Below are positions 8,226-16,526 of a stretch of 64,000 bases of DNA, piece by piece. The stretch is from contig NZ_MRBY01000007.1 of the NCBI RefSeq assembly GCF_001904615.1, positions 1 to 64,000 of the forward strand, given 5' to 3'. A program made the translations under genes and the position numbers. The notes under the pieces were generated by a model. It worked only from the letters and a program-made list of their open reading frames with translations. It had not been told where the DNA came from and did not search any database. Position 1 is the first letter of the stretch; each line of letters opens with the position of its first letter. Origin of the DNA: [Limnothrix rosea] IAM M-220. Lineage in GTDB: Bacteria > Cyanobacteriota > Cyanobacteriia > Cyanobacteriales > MRBY01.

Positions 8226-10115
8226 TCACCTAAATTTTGTGTTGCAATCAAAAAAATCTTTTTGCCACAATTCTAAACACAATAAACCCCAAGTTTTGCG
8301 ACCAAATTCCCATTCTCTTTCCAAATTTTTTAGTGTTTTTTTATTATCAATAAAGTCGCGATTTAGCGCTTTTCGAGATGAAAAAGTATCAAAAATAAAT
8401 TCCTTAATATCTTCCTTCATCCATTTCACTAATGGTACAGGAAAACCCATTTTATCTTGGCGATTAGTAATTATATCTGGCAAGCAATAACTCATAGAAT
8501 CTTTGAGAACTCGTTTCATTTTACCATCACCAAACTTAATATTAGCGGGAATCGTTGCTGCTAATTCAATTAGAGGATGATCTAAGAATGGGACTCTTGA
8601 CTCTAAACCATGCGCCATACTAACTCGATCCTCTATCTGTAATAAAGCAGGCAATAGTGTTTTGAAATCAAAGTGAGTCATGCTATCAAAATAACATTCT
8701 TGACCAACATTTTCAGCCAAAAAGATTTCTTGGAATGTATCAAAAGGATGGTACTCATCTAAAGCTTCCCAACGAATTTCATCACCTAAAGAAGGCGCAC
8801 GATTAATTAAGCGAAAATAACGATGCTCTAAATCTTCAAATAACCCTTCTTTCCAAAACTGCTTCAGCATTGGCTTATACTTTTGCAAAGACTTGAGATT
8901 AGGAATGATAGACTCGTATGTGACAATGAATTTTCCTGAGTCCATTGTGTCATCAATAGCGCCTTTGATGCACTGTTCAAAGTAAGCCACAAGATAGCGA
9001 GTATAACCACCAAATATTTCATCTGCTCCCTGTCCCCCCAAAACAACTTTTCGGTGCTGGCTTGCCAGCTTAGAAATCATAAATTGTGGAAACGATCCCG
9101 GTCCTGCTACTGGGTAATCCAGATGGTACATAACTTTGCGGATATTCTCTACAAAATCATTTGCTGTAATCTCTAATTCTTGTAACTCAAAATTTTTGTA
9201 CCCCGCTAGAGCCCTTGCATATTCACTTTCGTCATATTCTTTGCCTAGGGAAAACTTTCCTGTAAACCCCACAAACTCGTCTTTATACTTATCGCTAGCT
9301 AGAGATGCAACAATACTTGAATCTAAACCACCACTAAGATAACTGCCAACTGGAACATCGCTGCGCAAATGTAAATCAATGGATTCTTCTAATAGTTCAA
9401 CGACTCTCTCTTCAAAATATTTAGCTGTGTGGTCAAAATCAGCATTGTAGTGAACTTCCCAATACTTCTTAACTTCGATACTACCGTTATTGACTATTAG
9501 AAAATGACCTGGCAATAATTCTTGGATGCCTTTAAACAAAGTTTTGCCAGCCAAACAAAACTGAAACGTCAAATAATCTTTAAACCCTTCTAAGTTTATT
9601 TCTGTATCCACGAAAGGTAAAAGAGCTTTTATTTCTGAGGCGAAATACAAGGTGTCTCTTACTACTGTGTAGTAAAAAGGCTTAATTCCAAATCGATCTC
9701 TAGCGCAGTATAAGATCTGATTTTGCTCATCCCAGAGGGAGAACGCAAACATCCCTCGAAAATGATTTACACAATCAAAACCCCATTTTCGATACGCACT
9801 TAATATAACTTCTGTATCAGATTTTGTCTGAAACTGTTTAACCCCTAACTCTTCTCTTAATTCTAGATAATTATAAATTTCACCATTGTATGAAAGCCAG
9901 TTGCCACCTCGATCTTGCATCGGTTGGCTTCCTGAACTCACATCGATAATACTTAAACGACGATGACCAAATCCGGCGAATTTATCCTGATGTTGCCAGA
10001 CTCCTTCTCCGTCAGGTCCTCGATGTCGTTGTAAGTCATTCATCATTTCTAAACGCCGACCAAGAGAAGGGATCTGCTCTCCCGTTAAATTCAAAATTCC
10101 GGCAATTCCACACAT
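8226..10115 (-). CDS. asnB: Asparagine synthetase (glutamine-hydrolysing), AsnB type
   Basis: A 629-residue enzyme with the two expected halves. The N-terminal class II glutamine amidotransferase domain starts MCGIAG, so Cys2 is the nucleophile exposed once Met is removed. It also has RHRGPDG near 30-36 and SYNGEIYN near 75-82. The synthetase domain carries the ATP-pyrophosphatase loop SGGLDSS at 261-267. The length is typical of AsnB. It lies between an ABC permease and a hydrolase in a polysaccharide operon. AsnB-like enzymes in such loci can amidate sugar acids instead of, or as well as, free aspartate, so a role in glycan amidation is a real alternative. Sequence alone cannot separate the two. 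Confidence 0.9.
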   Translation of the reverse strand: MCGIAGILNLTGEQIPSLGRRLEMMNDLQRHRGPDGEGVWQHQDKFAGFGHRRLSIIDVSSGSQPMQDRGGNWLSYNGEIYNYLELREELGVKQFQTKSDTEVILSAYRKWGFDCVNHFRGMFAFSLWDEQNQILYCARDRFGIKPFYYTVVRDTLYFASEIKALLPFVDTEINLEGFKDYLTFQFCLAGKTLFKGIQELLPGHFLIVNNGSIEVKKYWEVHYNADFDHTAKYFEERVVELLEESIDLHLRSDVPVGSYLSGGLDSSIVASLASDKYKDEFVGFTGKFSLGKEYDESEYARALAGYKNFELQELEITANDFVENIRKVMYHLDYPVAGPGSFPQFMISKLASQHRKVVLGGQGADEIFGGYTRYLVAYFEQCIKGAIDDTMDSGKFIVTYESIIPNLKSLQKYKPMLKQFWKEGLFEDLEHRYFRLINRAPSLGDEIRWEALDEYHPFDTFQEIFLAENVGQECYFDSMTHFDFKTLLPALLQIEDRVSMAHGLESRVPFLDHPLIELAATIPANIKFGDGKMKRVLKDSMSYCLPDIITNRQDKMGFPVPLVKWMKEDIKEFIFDTFSSRKALNRDFIDNKKTLKNLEREWEFGRKTWGLLCLELWQKDFFDCNTKFR

Positions 10116-10170
10116 ATAAGATGATTCACTCTAGGATTGTTTTTGATAGTTTGGCTGAGTTCGATGAAAT

Positions 10171-11037
10171 CTAGACATAGTCGCTAAACAGTTTTTTCAT
10201 GCGACTAAAGAACCAAAAGCCACTAATAAATAAAAAGAATGACATTGCGATAAAGGGAAGAATAATTCTTGTAGGTGGGAACTCGCCTAGCATAAAAACT
10301 GATTGGTATGACATGATCATATAGTACAAAGGATTCAGAGATAAAAGTGGGCGTATCCCCTCTGGAACCATCGCCTCTGTATAGGCGATTGGGCTTAGCA
10401 TCATTAACAGCAATGTCACGATAGCAATTACATTTTGGATATCTCTTAAGTAAACGTTTAAGCTAGATAAAATCCAAATCAAACCAACAGTAAATAAAAT
10501 TTGAGCTAACCAGATAACTAGGAAAAAAGGCAGCCATAGAGATAGTTTGCCAAGGAAAGTTAAGGCAATTAATAATAATGCCATTCCTACAGTCTGCGTT
10601 GCTTGTCCCACTAGTACAGCTTTCACTGGAACTAACTGTATTGGGAATAAAGTATTTTTAATTAAGTTGGAGCTAGCTACAACGGAAGGAACACCAGATG
10701 CTAAACCTTCAGAAAATCCCAAAAAAGGAATTAAGCCACAGAAAATCAATGCAACGTATTCTGTTGAACTAAATTCAGGAAATCTAATTTTAAAAATATA
10801 TAGATAAACAATCGCATAAGTCCCCAGAAATAACAATGGATAAATTAGCAACCAAAATAGCCCAAAGGCAGACCCGGCATGACGAGTTTTGATTTCGTTT
10901 AAAGTCGTTTGATAAAGAATTGAACGATAAGAGAAAATATTTAAAAACGGGGGAACGAGTAAGTCATAAAACAATGATTTGAAAGAAAGAATGACTTTTT
11001 TATGAAAAAGTGATTTTGATCTATTTTTTTGACTCAT
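10171..11037 (-). CDS. ABC-2 type polysaccharide exporter permease (Wzm-like)
   Basis: A 288-residue integral membrane protein with about six hydrophobic segments. Its N-terminal amphipathic stretch contains the family's TRHAGSAFGLFWLLIYPL segment (residues ~51-68), typical of O-antigen and teichoic-acid export permeases. It is the likely partner of the Wzt-like ATPase at 121-1980, but the two genes are ~8 kb apart on opposite strands, which is unusual because wzm and wzt are normally adjacent. It lies 55 bp upstream of asnB on the same strand. Confidence 0.88.
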   Translation of the reverse strand: MSQKNRSKSLFHKKVILSFKSLFYDLLVPPFLNIFSYRSILYQTTLNEIKTRHAGSAFGLFWLLIYPLLFLGTYAIVYLYIFKIRFPEFSSTEYVALIFCGLIPFLGFSEGLASGVPSVVASSNLIKNTLFPIQLVPVKAVLVGQATQTVGMALLLIALTFLGKLSLWLPFFLVIWLAQILFTVGLIWILSSLNVYLRDIQNVIAIVTLLLMMLSPIAYTEAMVPEGIRPLLSLNPLYYMIMSYQSVFMLGEFPPTRIILPFIAMSFFLFISGFWFFSRMKKLFSDYV

Positions 11038-11155
11038 TTTTATTATTAAACTTTTAATATTATTAAAGTGGAGAATAAGTGTTACAAAAAATCAGCGTTT
11101 ATAATACTTTCTCAAAAATAGTCAATGTTACGACAGAGATACAATAATATCTTTT

Positions 11156-12316
11156 TTAGCCATTGATGTAGTAATGCTTGATTTGCTCGACAATATATTT
11201 AATGGTGTCTGTCCTAAGCTCTGGCCAAATAGGCAAGCTTAATACTTCAGACCCTAGTTTGTTACTTACTGGATAATCAGGATACTGACCTTGGTAAACG
11301 GGTAGCTTATCTTGAGGGGTGGGGTAATAAATCATGCTACTGATACTTTGGTCTGCTAGGTGTTGCTTGAGTTGATCTCGTTTTCCATCTAAAACTCGAA
11401 TTGTATATTGATGAAAGACGTGGCCGCCGGCTAAAGTCGGTGTGATAATTTCTTGAGTATCAATTAATAGTTGATTATAGAGTTGAGCTACTTTTCGTCG
11501 TTTTTGGTTCCATGAGTCGATGTGTTTTAATTTTACGCGCAAAATTGCGGCTTGGATTGTATCTAAGCGTGAGTTGTAACCTAAGAGTTCGTTATGGTAT
11601 TTCTTCTTGGCTCCATGAACGCGTAGCATTCTGGCGATTTCAGCGGTTTGATCATTGTTGGTGACTATTAGTCCGCCATCGCCGTAGGCTCCTAGGTTCT
11701 TGGAGGGGAAGAAGGAGTATGCTCCTACATTGCCAATCGTTCCTGTGTGTTTGGCTGAAATGGCGGATCGAATCTCCTCAGGGCAATCATTTTGACAGCA
11801 TGTACTACAGTATTTTGCGCCAAAAGATTGGGCGCAATCTTCAATAATTTTTAGGTTATGTTTGGAGGCGATCGCCAGAATTTTCGCCATGGCTGCCGGG
11901 TTACCGTATAGGTGAACGGGCATAATCGCTTTGGTTTGAGGTGTAATCGAGGCTTCAATTAACTCGGGGTTGATATTGAAAGTTTGAGGGTCTATATCAA
12001 CAAAGATTGGTTTAGCGCCAACGTTACTAATAGATTCTGCTGTAGCAAAAAATGAGAAAGGGGTTGTAATCACCTCATCGCCAAGACCAATACCTAATGC
12101 CCTTAAACCAATGACTAAAGCGTCGGTGCCGGAGTTGACGGCGATCGCATGTTTAACACCTAAATAATTAGATACTTCCTGCTCAAAAAGCTTGACATCT
12201 GGTCCCATAATAAATTGGCCAGACTCTAATACATTGTTCACCGCAATGTGAATTTCATCCTTGATAGATTCATATTGTGGTTTAAGGTCAAGTATCGGAA
12301 TTCTAGTTTGGTTCAT
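11156..12316 (-). CDS. DegT/DnrJ/EryC1-family sugar aminotransferase (WbpE-like)
   Basis: A PLP-dependent aminotransferase of 386 residues that probably converts a keto-sugar nucleotide to an amino sugar. The PLP lysine is K206 in FFPSKNLG, with D160 (IEDCAQSFGA) as the residue contacting the pyridine nitrogen. An unusual feature is a Cys-rich insert between the Asp motif and the Lys motif, with C170, C173, C174 and C178. It overlaps the acetyltransferase gene by 4 bp (ATGA at 12316-12313). This pairing matches WbpD/WbpE in synthesis of 2,3-diacetamido sugars such as UDP-2,3-diacetamido-glucuronate. The other steps of that pathway are not in this window. Confidence 0.88.
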   Translation of the reverse strand: MNQTRIPILDLKPQYESIKDEIHIAVNNVLESGQFIMGPDVKLFEQEVSNYLGVKHAIAVNSGTDALVIGLRALGIGLGDEVITTPFSFFATAESISNVGAKPIFVDIDPQTFNINPELIEASITPQTKAIMPVHLYGNPAAMAKILAIASKHNLKIIEDCAQSFGAKYCSTCCQNDCPEEIRSAISAKHTGTIGNVGAYSFFPSKNLGAYGDGGLIVTNNDQTAEIARMLRVHGAKKKYHNELLGYNSRLDTIQAAILRVKLKHIDSWNQKRRKVAQLYNQLLIDTQEIITPTLAGGHVFHQYTIRVLDGKRDQLKQHLADQSISSMIYYPTPQDKLPVYQGQYPDYPVSNKLGSEVLSLPIWPELRTDTIKYIVEQIKHYYING

Positions 12317-12894
12317 ACAATTTTTTTGATTTCTCTCTCTGAAATTTTCTGGTATTTTACACCGATTGAATCAATCGCAATATTATCTTGATCAAACTCT
12401 AATATATCGCCGAAAGCACTCATCCAACCGATTATTTTGGCTGGAACTCCTGCAACTATGGCATAGGCGGGGACATCTTTTGTGACGACAGCACCAGCCG
12501 CAACAAAGGAACATTCGTGTAAGACAATACCACAAACAATGGTTGCATTTGCACCAATACTAGAACCTCGTTTTATAAGGGTTTTTGCATAATCATTGCT
12601 AGTGTTTCTAGGAAATTCACAACGTGGGTTTTTAACATTAGTAAAAACCATGCTAGGACCACAAAAAACATAGTCCTCTAGGATTACACCTTCGTAAAGA
12701 GATACATTGTTTTGAATTTTACATCTGTCACCCACAATCACTCCTTTTGCAACGAATACATTTTGACCAAAGGAGCAGTTATTTCCAATTTTTGATTCAC
12801 TTGAAATATGACAAAAATGCCAGATTTTCGTTGCTTCTCCAATATCGGCACCTTCGTCTATGTAGGCTGATTCATGAGCAAAGTATTTGACCAT
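12313..12894 (-). CDS. Left-handed beta-helix acetyltransferase, WbpD/WlbB-like
   Basis: A 193-residue hexapeptide-repeat acyltransferase. Residues ~10-150 show repeating [LIV]-G-x4 turns, and the central segment RCKIQNNVSLYEGV followed by FCGPSMVFTNV closely matches my memory of WbpD/WlbB. These enzymes acetylate the 3-amino group of UDP-2-acetamido-3-amino-glucuronate using acetyl-CoA. The C-terminal VAGVPAKIIGWMS is also characteristic. It is the first gene of the - strand operon and is translationally coupled to the aminotransferase that would make its amine substrate. The precise sugar is inferred from this pairing. Confidence 0.88.
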   Translation of the reverse strand: MVKYFAHESAYIDEGADIGEATKIWHFCHISSESKIGNNCSFGQNVFVAKGVIVGDRCKIQNNVSLYEGVILEDYVFCGPSMVFTNVKNPRCEFPRNTSNDYAKTLIKRGSSIGANATIVCGIVLHECSFVAAGAVVTKDVPAYAIVAGVPAKIIGWMSAFGDILEFDQDNIAIDSIGVKYQKISEREIKKIV

Positions 12895-13122
12895 CCCCAG
12901 ATATCCACTAGTTTTTTCTTCTTAGGATAGAGTGTATTCGATTATTTGCACAAAAAAAGAATATTCAGCTTTTTGCTGGAATATGATTAGAGTGCCATAC
13001 TTCATCTGTACATGGGCACTAACGTTTTTATGGGCAATGCTAGTGATTGAGAGTTTAACTGATAGGGTAGACAGATTAGCGAATAGCATTATCCAAGTAT
13101 GTCAGAGAATTTTAGGTAACTT

Positions 13123-14394
13123 TTAAAGCTGCCAGTAACCGACATTAAATAATCGGCCTAATATTTTTTGCTTTAAAGGGCGATCGCCCCATTCCCTGTA
13201 GTCAACCAGATGACTATGGGCAAAAGCAGCTCGAAAAAATTGATCAATCGATTCGACAAGGGATGCTTGGGGGCTACAAATATTCAGTTCATCGTTATGG
13301 TAAAAACTGCGGGGATCAAGGTTGGCACTACCCAGACAAACCCATTCATTGTCAATTAAAATCACCTTGGCATGCATCATACTGGGCTGATATTCGTAGA
13401 TGGCCACGCCACCTTTTAGGAGGGGAGCATAGTTTTGTCTCGAGGTGTAGTAGACATAGCTTTTGTCATTACACACACCCATCGTCATAATTCTGACATC
13501 AATATCAGCCGCCTTTGTCGCGATTAATATACTCGTGGTTTCGTCGTCTGGCAGCAGGTACGGTGAGGCTATCCAAATGCGTTGCTGGGCAGCTAGGGCG
13601 GCGGTTTGAAACAGACTACGAATGGGGGAATCTTTGGGTGTGGGGTCTTCGCCAGAGGTGATCAGGATTTGTTCGGGTTGTTCGGGCTGGGAAATATTTG
13701 GTTGGTGTAAGCGTAGATCAACTTTGCCGCCGGAGCTTAGCCAATGTTGCCAAAACAGTCCGGTTAAAAAACTCACAGCTTCTCCCTGCCAATGGACTTC
13801 AAAGTCAAGCCAAGGTGCAGTGGCATTTTTGGGGATAACGCCGTCCCAAAAATCAGCGATGCCAACGCCACCAATTAACGCAACGCGCTGGTCAACGATC
13901 ATGAGTTTGCGGTGGTTGCGGCGGAGATATTCGATGGGCGATCGCCACGAAAAGCGATTAAAAAAACAAACCTTGACACCGGCTCGTTTTAGCTGCTGCC
14001 AATAGCGTTGTGGCAATTTTTTGGCACCGTTACTATCAACGAGAATTTGTACTAAAATGCCTTCTCTAGCTTTTTTTTTCAGGGCTGCGGCGAAGTCATC
14101 GGCTCGTTTACCGGGAGCCATTTTAAAGGTTTCAAAGCAAATCAGATTTTTAGCGCTGGCGATCGCCTCCAGTCTGGCTTGCTGAATTTGGTCAATATTG
14201 GTGTAAAAATGAACTGCTTCGCCGGAGGTGAGATGAGAGTCCGACAGACTGGCGAGGGCGATCCCAAAACGCGCATCATTCGCCGGAATGCCAATGATAT
14301 TAAAGGTTTGATGACGGCGGAACATCCCCCGCACATAGAGCCACGACAAAGGAAATAGGCACAGGATAAAGATGACCAATAAAATTTGTGCCAC
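13123..14394 (-). CDS. Phospholipase D-like phosphatidyltransferase (cardiolipin synthase family)
   Basis: A 423-residue protein with an N-terminal membrane segment (residues ~3-20) and two HKD motifs: HRKLMIVD at 161-168 and HAKVILID at 341-348. Both retain His, Lys and Asp, so the PLD active site is complete. The second is followed by GSANLDPRSF, typical of cardiolipin synthases. The reaction is probably phosphatidyl transfer between two phosphatidylglycerols, although other PLD chemistry is possible. It stands alone on - and carries HIP1 sites, unlike the neighbouring glycan cluster. Confidence 0.85.
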   Translation of the reverse strand: MAQILLVIFILCLFPLSWLYVRGMFRRHQTFNIIGIPANDARFGIALASLSDSHLTSGEAVHFYTNIDQIQQARLEAIASAKNLICFETFKMAPGKRADDFAAALKKKAREGILVQILVDSNGAKKLPQRYWQQLKRAGVKVCFFNRFSWRSPIEYLRRNHRKLMIVDQRVALIGGVGIADFWDGVIPKNATAPWLDFEVHWQGEAVSFLTGLFWQHWLSSGGKVDLRLHQPNISQPEQPEQILITSGEDPTPKDSPIRSLFQTAALAAQQRIWIASPYLLPDDETTSILIATKAADIDVRIMTMGVCNDKSYVYYTSRQNYAPLLKGGVAIYEYQPSMMHAKVILIDNEWVCLGSANLDPRSFYHNDELNICSPQASLVESIDQFFRAAFAHSHLVDYREWGDRPLKQKILGRLFNVGYWQL

Positions 14395-14443
14395 AGCGTT
14401 TAGATAAATGCGAATTCTTCGAATATTTTAGGTCAATTGCTAA

Positions 14444-15427
14444 TTATGGGGAAATTACCCGCTGTTTTTGGGCTGTTTCGATGGCTTCGAATAAGGCTTG
14501 AAAATTCCCCTCTCCAAAGCCCGTTGCCCCCTGTTTCCGCTCGATAAATTCCCAGAAAAAAGTAGGTTCTTTAAAAATAGGTTGGGTGAAAATTTGCATC
14601 AATATTTCTTCCGGCGATCGCACCACATCTACTAATATTTTGGCACGCTGAATATTTGACCATTGGGATAGATTTTTCAAGAAAGGATATTCCCTGAGTA
14701 AGTTTTGATAGTAGGTTTGGGGAACATCTAAAAATGATAAACTTTGTCGTTGTAAATGGAGGATTTTTTCGGGGAGATTGTTTTGTTTGATCGCAATATG
14801 TTGTATCCCAGCGCCGCGATTATAATCAAGGAATTCTTGGATCTGAGAGCGGCGATCGCCCGGCTGATTAATGGGAATTTGGATGCCGCTAGAGTGCTGT
14901 AAAACCTGAGAAGTCAGGCCAGAATACTCCGTTTGAATTTGAAACGACTGTTTCGGTTGAAAGCCCAGTTTATGAATATACCAATCCCGTATTTTTTCGA
15001 GGGAACCCTTAGCAACATTGAGAACTAGATGGTCAATGTTTTGATTACTTTTTGGAATATTTTGTTTAGGTATTAACGTATGTTGAAAACCAACGGGATT
15101 GATGACTTTTGTTGGCGAAGAAAGGTTTAAATCTAAGTTTAAAATGATGGCTGGATTAACAAAAAAAGCAATGTCTGCAACACCACAAGGATGTTTCTTT
15201 AGATATTGATCAACCGGATCATTAGGGGCGTGGGGAGCAGATAAAACAAACTGCAATTCCGGCGACCGTAGCAGCACATCCTGACCAGTAAGATGTGGAA
15301 AAAAATGCTGGGTGTCTACAGGCTCTAGGGCAAAAAATTTCTGAAACCACCGTTGCCAATAGGGAAGATTATCGACGTAAAAGTGAACATAGGCGATCGC
15401 CAACTCTTGAGAAATGTCTAAAACCAT
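14444..15427 (-). CDS. hppD: 4-hydroxyphenylpyruvate dioxygenase
   Basis: A two-module VOC-fold protein of 327 residues, slightly shorter than classical HPPD. Candidate Fe(II) ligands are visible in the C-terminal module: H133 (IDHLVLNV), H210 (IQHIAIK) and E293 (TFFWEFIER). The closing GATGFGEGNFQALFEAIE, which gates the active site in HPPD, is well conserved. The reaction converts 4-hydroxyphenylpyruvate to homogentisate, the entry to tocopherol synthesis in cyanobacteria. It is transcribed toward the PLD gene with a 49-bp gap. No other tocopherol or tyrosine-catabolic genes are nearby. Confidence 0.88.
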   Translation of the reverse strand: MVLDISQELAIAYVHFYVDNLPYWQRWFQKFFALEPVDTQHFFPHLTGQDVLLRSPELQFVLSAPHAPNDPVDQYLKKHPCGVADIAFFVNPAIILNLDLNLSSPTKVINPVGFQHTLIPKQNIPKSNQNIDHLVLNVAKGSLEKIRDWYIHKLGFQPKQSFQIQTEYSGLTSQVLQHSSGIQIPINQPGDRRSQIQEFLDYNRGAGIQHIAIKQNNLPEKILHLQRQSLSFLDVPQTYYQNLLREYPFLKNLSQWSNIQRAKILVDVVRSPEEILMQIFTQPIFKEPTFFWEFIERKQGATGFGEGNFQALFEAIETAQKQRVISP

Positions 15428-15588
15428 AAACCCTAATTGCCACTGAAGAGAACCGCAACATCTCCGGGTAAAACCTGATAGGTGGGAGGCTTTAGTAAAA
15501 TCCCCGGCGATCGCTACGACGCAAACTACAACTATTCTAGTCTTGGCCTTTCGAGATGGGGCGGATATCCACCAAGCGCCATAGATCT

Positions 15589-15876
15589 TTAGTCATCTTC
15601 ACCTTGGGGCGGATACCACAGTAACCGCACAGCTAAAGTCGCAAAACCGATCGCCGCCAATCCCTTCAAGATTTGGATCGGAATCAGCTGCGCCACAGTG
15701 CCCCCCGCAATCACCCCCAAAAGACTCGTGGTAATCAACGCCGTCACAGAACCAAAAAATACAGCAATAGGTGATTTAGAGCTACCACCCAAGGCGATCG
15801 CCGCCAACTGACTTTTATCACCAATCTCCGCCAGAAACACAGTAATAAACGTTAACCCAAGCAATTGCCAATCCAT
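15589..15876 (-). CDS. GDT1/TMEM165 (UPF0016) family half-size cation exchanger, second of a pair
   Basis: A 95-residue membrane protein with three hydrophobic segments and one copy of the family signature E-x-G-D-K-S/T (AEIGDKSQLAA, residues 16-26). Full-length GDT1 proteins have two such repeats. Here each repeat is its own gene, and this one lies 13 bp downstream of its partner, so the two probably form a heterodimer. Members export or import Mn2+ or Ca2+; in cyanobacteria the full-length Mnx exports Mn2+, and half-size versions have been linked to Mn supply to photosystem II. Substrate and direction here are inferred from family. Confidence 0.85.
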   Translation of the reverse strand: MDWQLLGLTFITVFLAEIGDKSQLAAIALGGSSKSPIAVFFGSVTALITTSLLGVIAGGTVAQLIPIQILKGLAAIGFATLAVRLLWYPPQGEDD

Positions 15877-15889
15877 AATGTCTGCCCTC

Positions 15890-16225
15890 CTACGCCATCA
15901 TGTCCACAATCAACAAACCCGCAATCACCAGCATCAAAACCCCCACCAACGTATCAAGCAGATCAGGCGCTAACTTCTTCGCAAGCCAATAGCCAATGAG
16001 CACCCCCAACAAACTTGTGGCGATCAAAGCCAAAGCAGCCCCGAAAAAGACCACCCACGGCGTTGTAGACTGGGCAGCAATCAATAACGTGGCCAATTGC
16101 GTTTTATCACCCATTTCCGCGATAAAAATAGTCAAAAAAGTCGAGGAAAAAACCGTCCATATCGACCATTGCCTTTGTTTCTGTGGTGGTTGACTCGAAG
16201 CCATAACGATACAGTTTCTTTTCAC
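15890..16225 (-). CDS. GDT1/TMEM165 (UPF0016) family half-size cation exchanger, first of a pair
   Basis: The upstream half of the split exchanger. The listed frame is 111 residues, but an ATG at 16204 (MASSQPP) is an equally good start and gives 104. It carries FIAEMGDKTQLATLL, the E-x-G-D-K-T cation-coordination signature, in its first membrane segment, with two more hydrophobic segments following. Its stop is 13 bp from the next gene, so the pair is surely co-transcribed. The two halves differ in sequence outside the signature, so this is an old split rather than a recent duplication. Confidence 0.85.
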   Translation of the reverse strand: MKRNCIVMASSQPPQKQRQWSIWTVFSSTFLTIFIAEMGDKTQLATLLIAAQSTTPWVVFFGAALALIATSLLGVLIGYWLAKKLAPDLLDTLVGVLMLVIAGLLIVDMMA

Positions 16226-16277
16226 TCAGATAAATTAGAGAGTTGCCCAAAACAAGCCAAAGCACAGTTTATCAGTT

Positions 16278-16517
16278 TCAGCTCTGATCAGTTTCTAGAT
16301 TTGGCCTTGTCCAAGCATAAATCAAACTCGGTGTCCCGCCGACCAGACCAATAACTAGCCAGCGTTTGAGGGGGTAGCCCTTACGATAAGCCACCAGAGC
16401 TGCGAGGAGTCCAATGGCGCAGTGGAGTGCCCCCAAAGGGAGAATCGGGTGCTCGAAAAACAGCTTGTTCATGAGAATCAATGGTATAACCATTAGAAAC
16501 CATGTAACATTTCGCAA
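16278..16517 (-). CDS. Small hypothetical membrane protein
   Basis: A 79-residue protein with three hydrophobic stretches (about 4-22, 26-46 and 53-70). It starts only 9 bp from, and divergent to, desA. No family recognised. The frame ends before the Mn-exchanger pair on the same strand (52-bp gap), so it could be the first gene of that transcript. Hydrophobic, low-charge composition supports a real membrane protein over a chance frame. Confidence 0.6.
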   Translation of the reverse strand: MRNVTWFLMVIPLILMNKLFFEHPILPLGALHCAIGLLAALVAYRKGYPLKRWLVIGLVGGTPSLIYAWTRPNLETDQS

Positions 16518-16526
16518 AGAATATCA

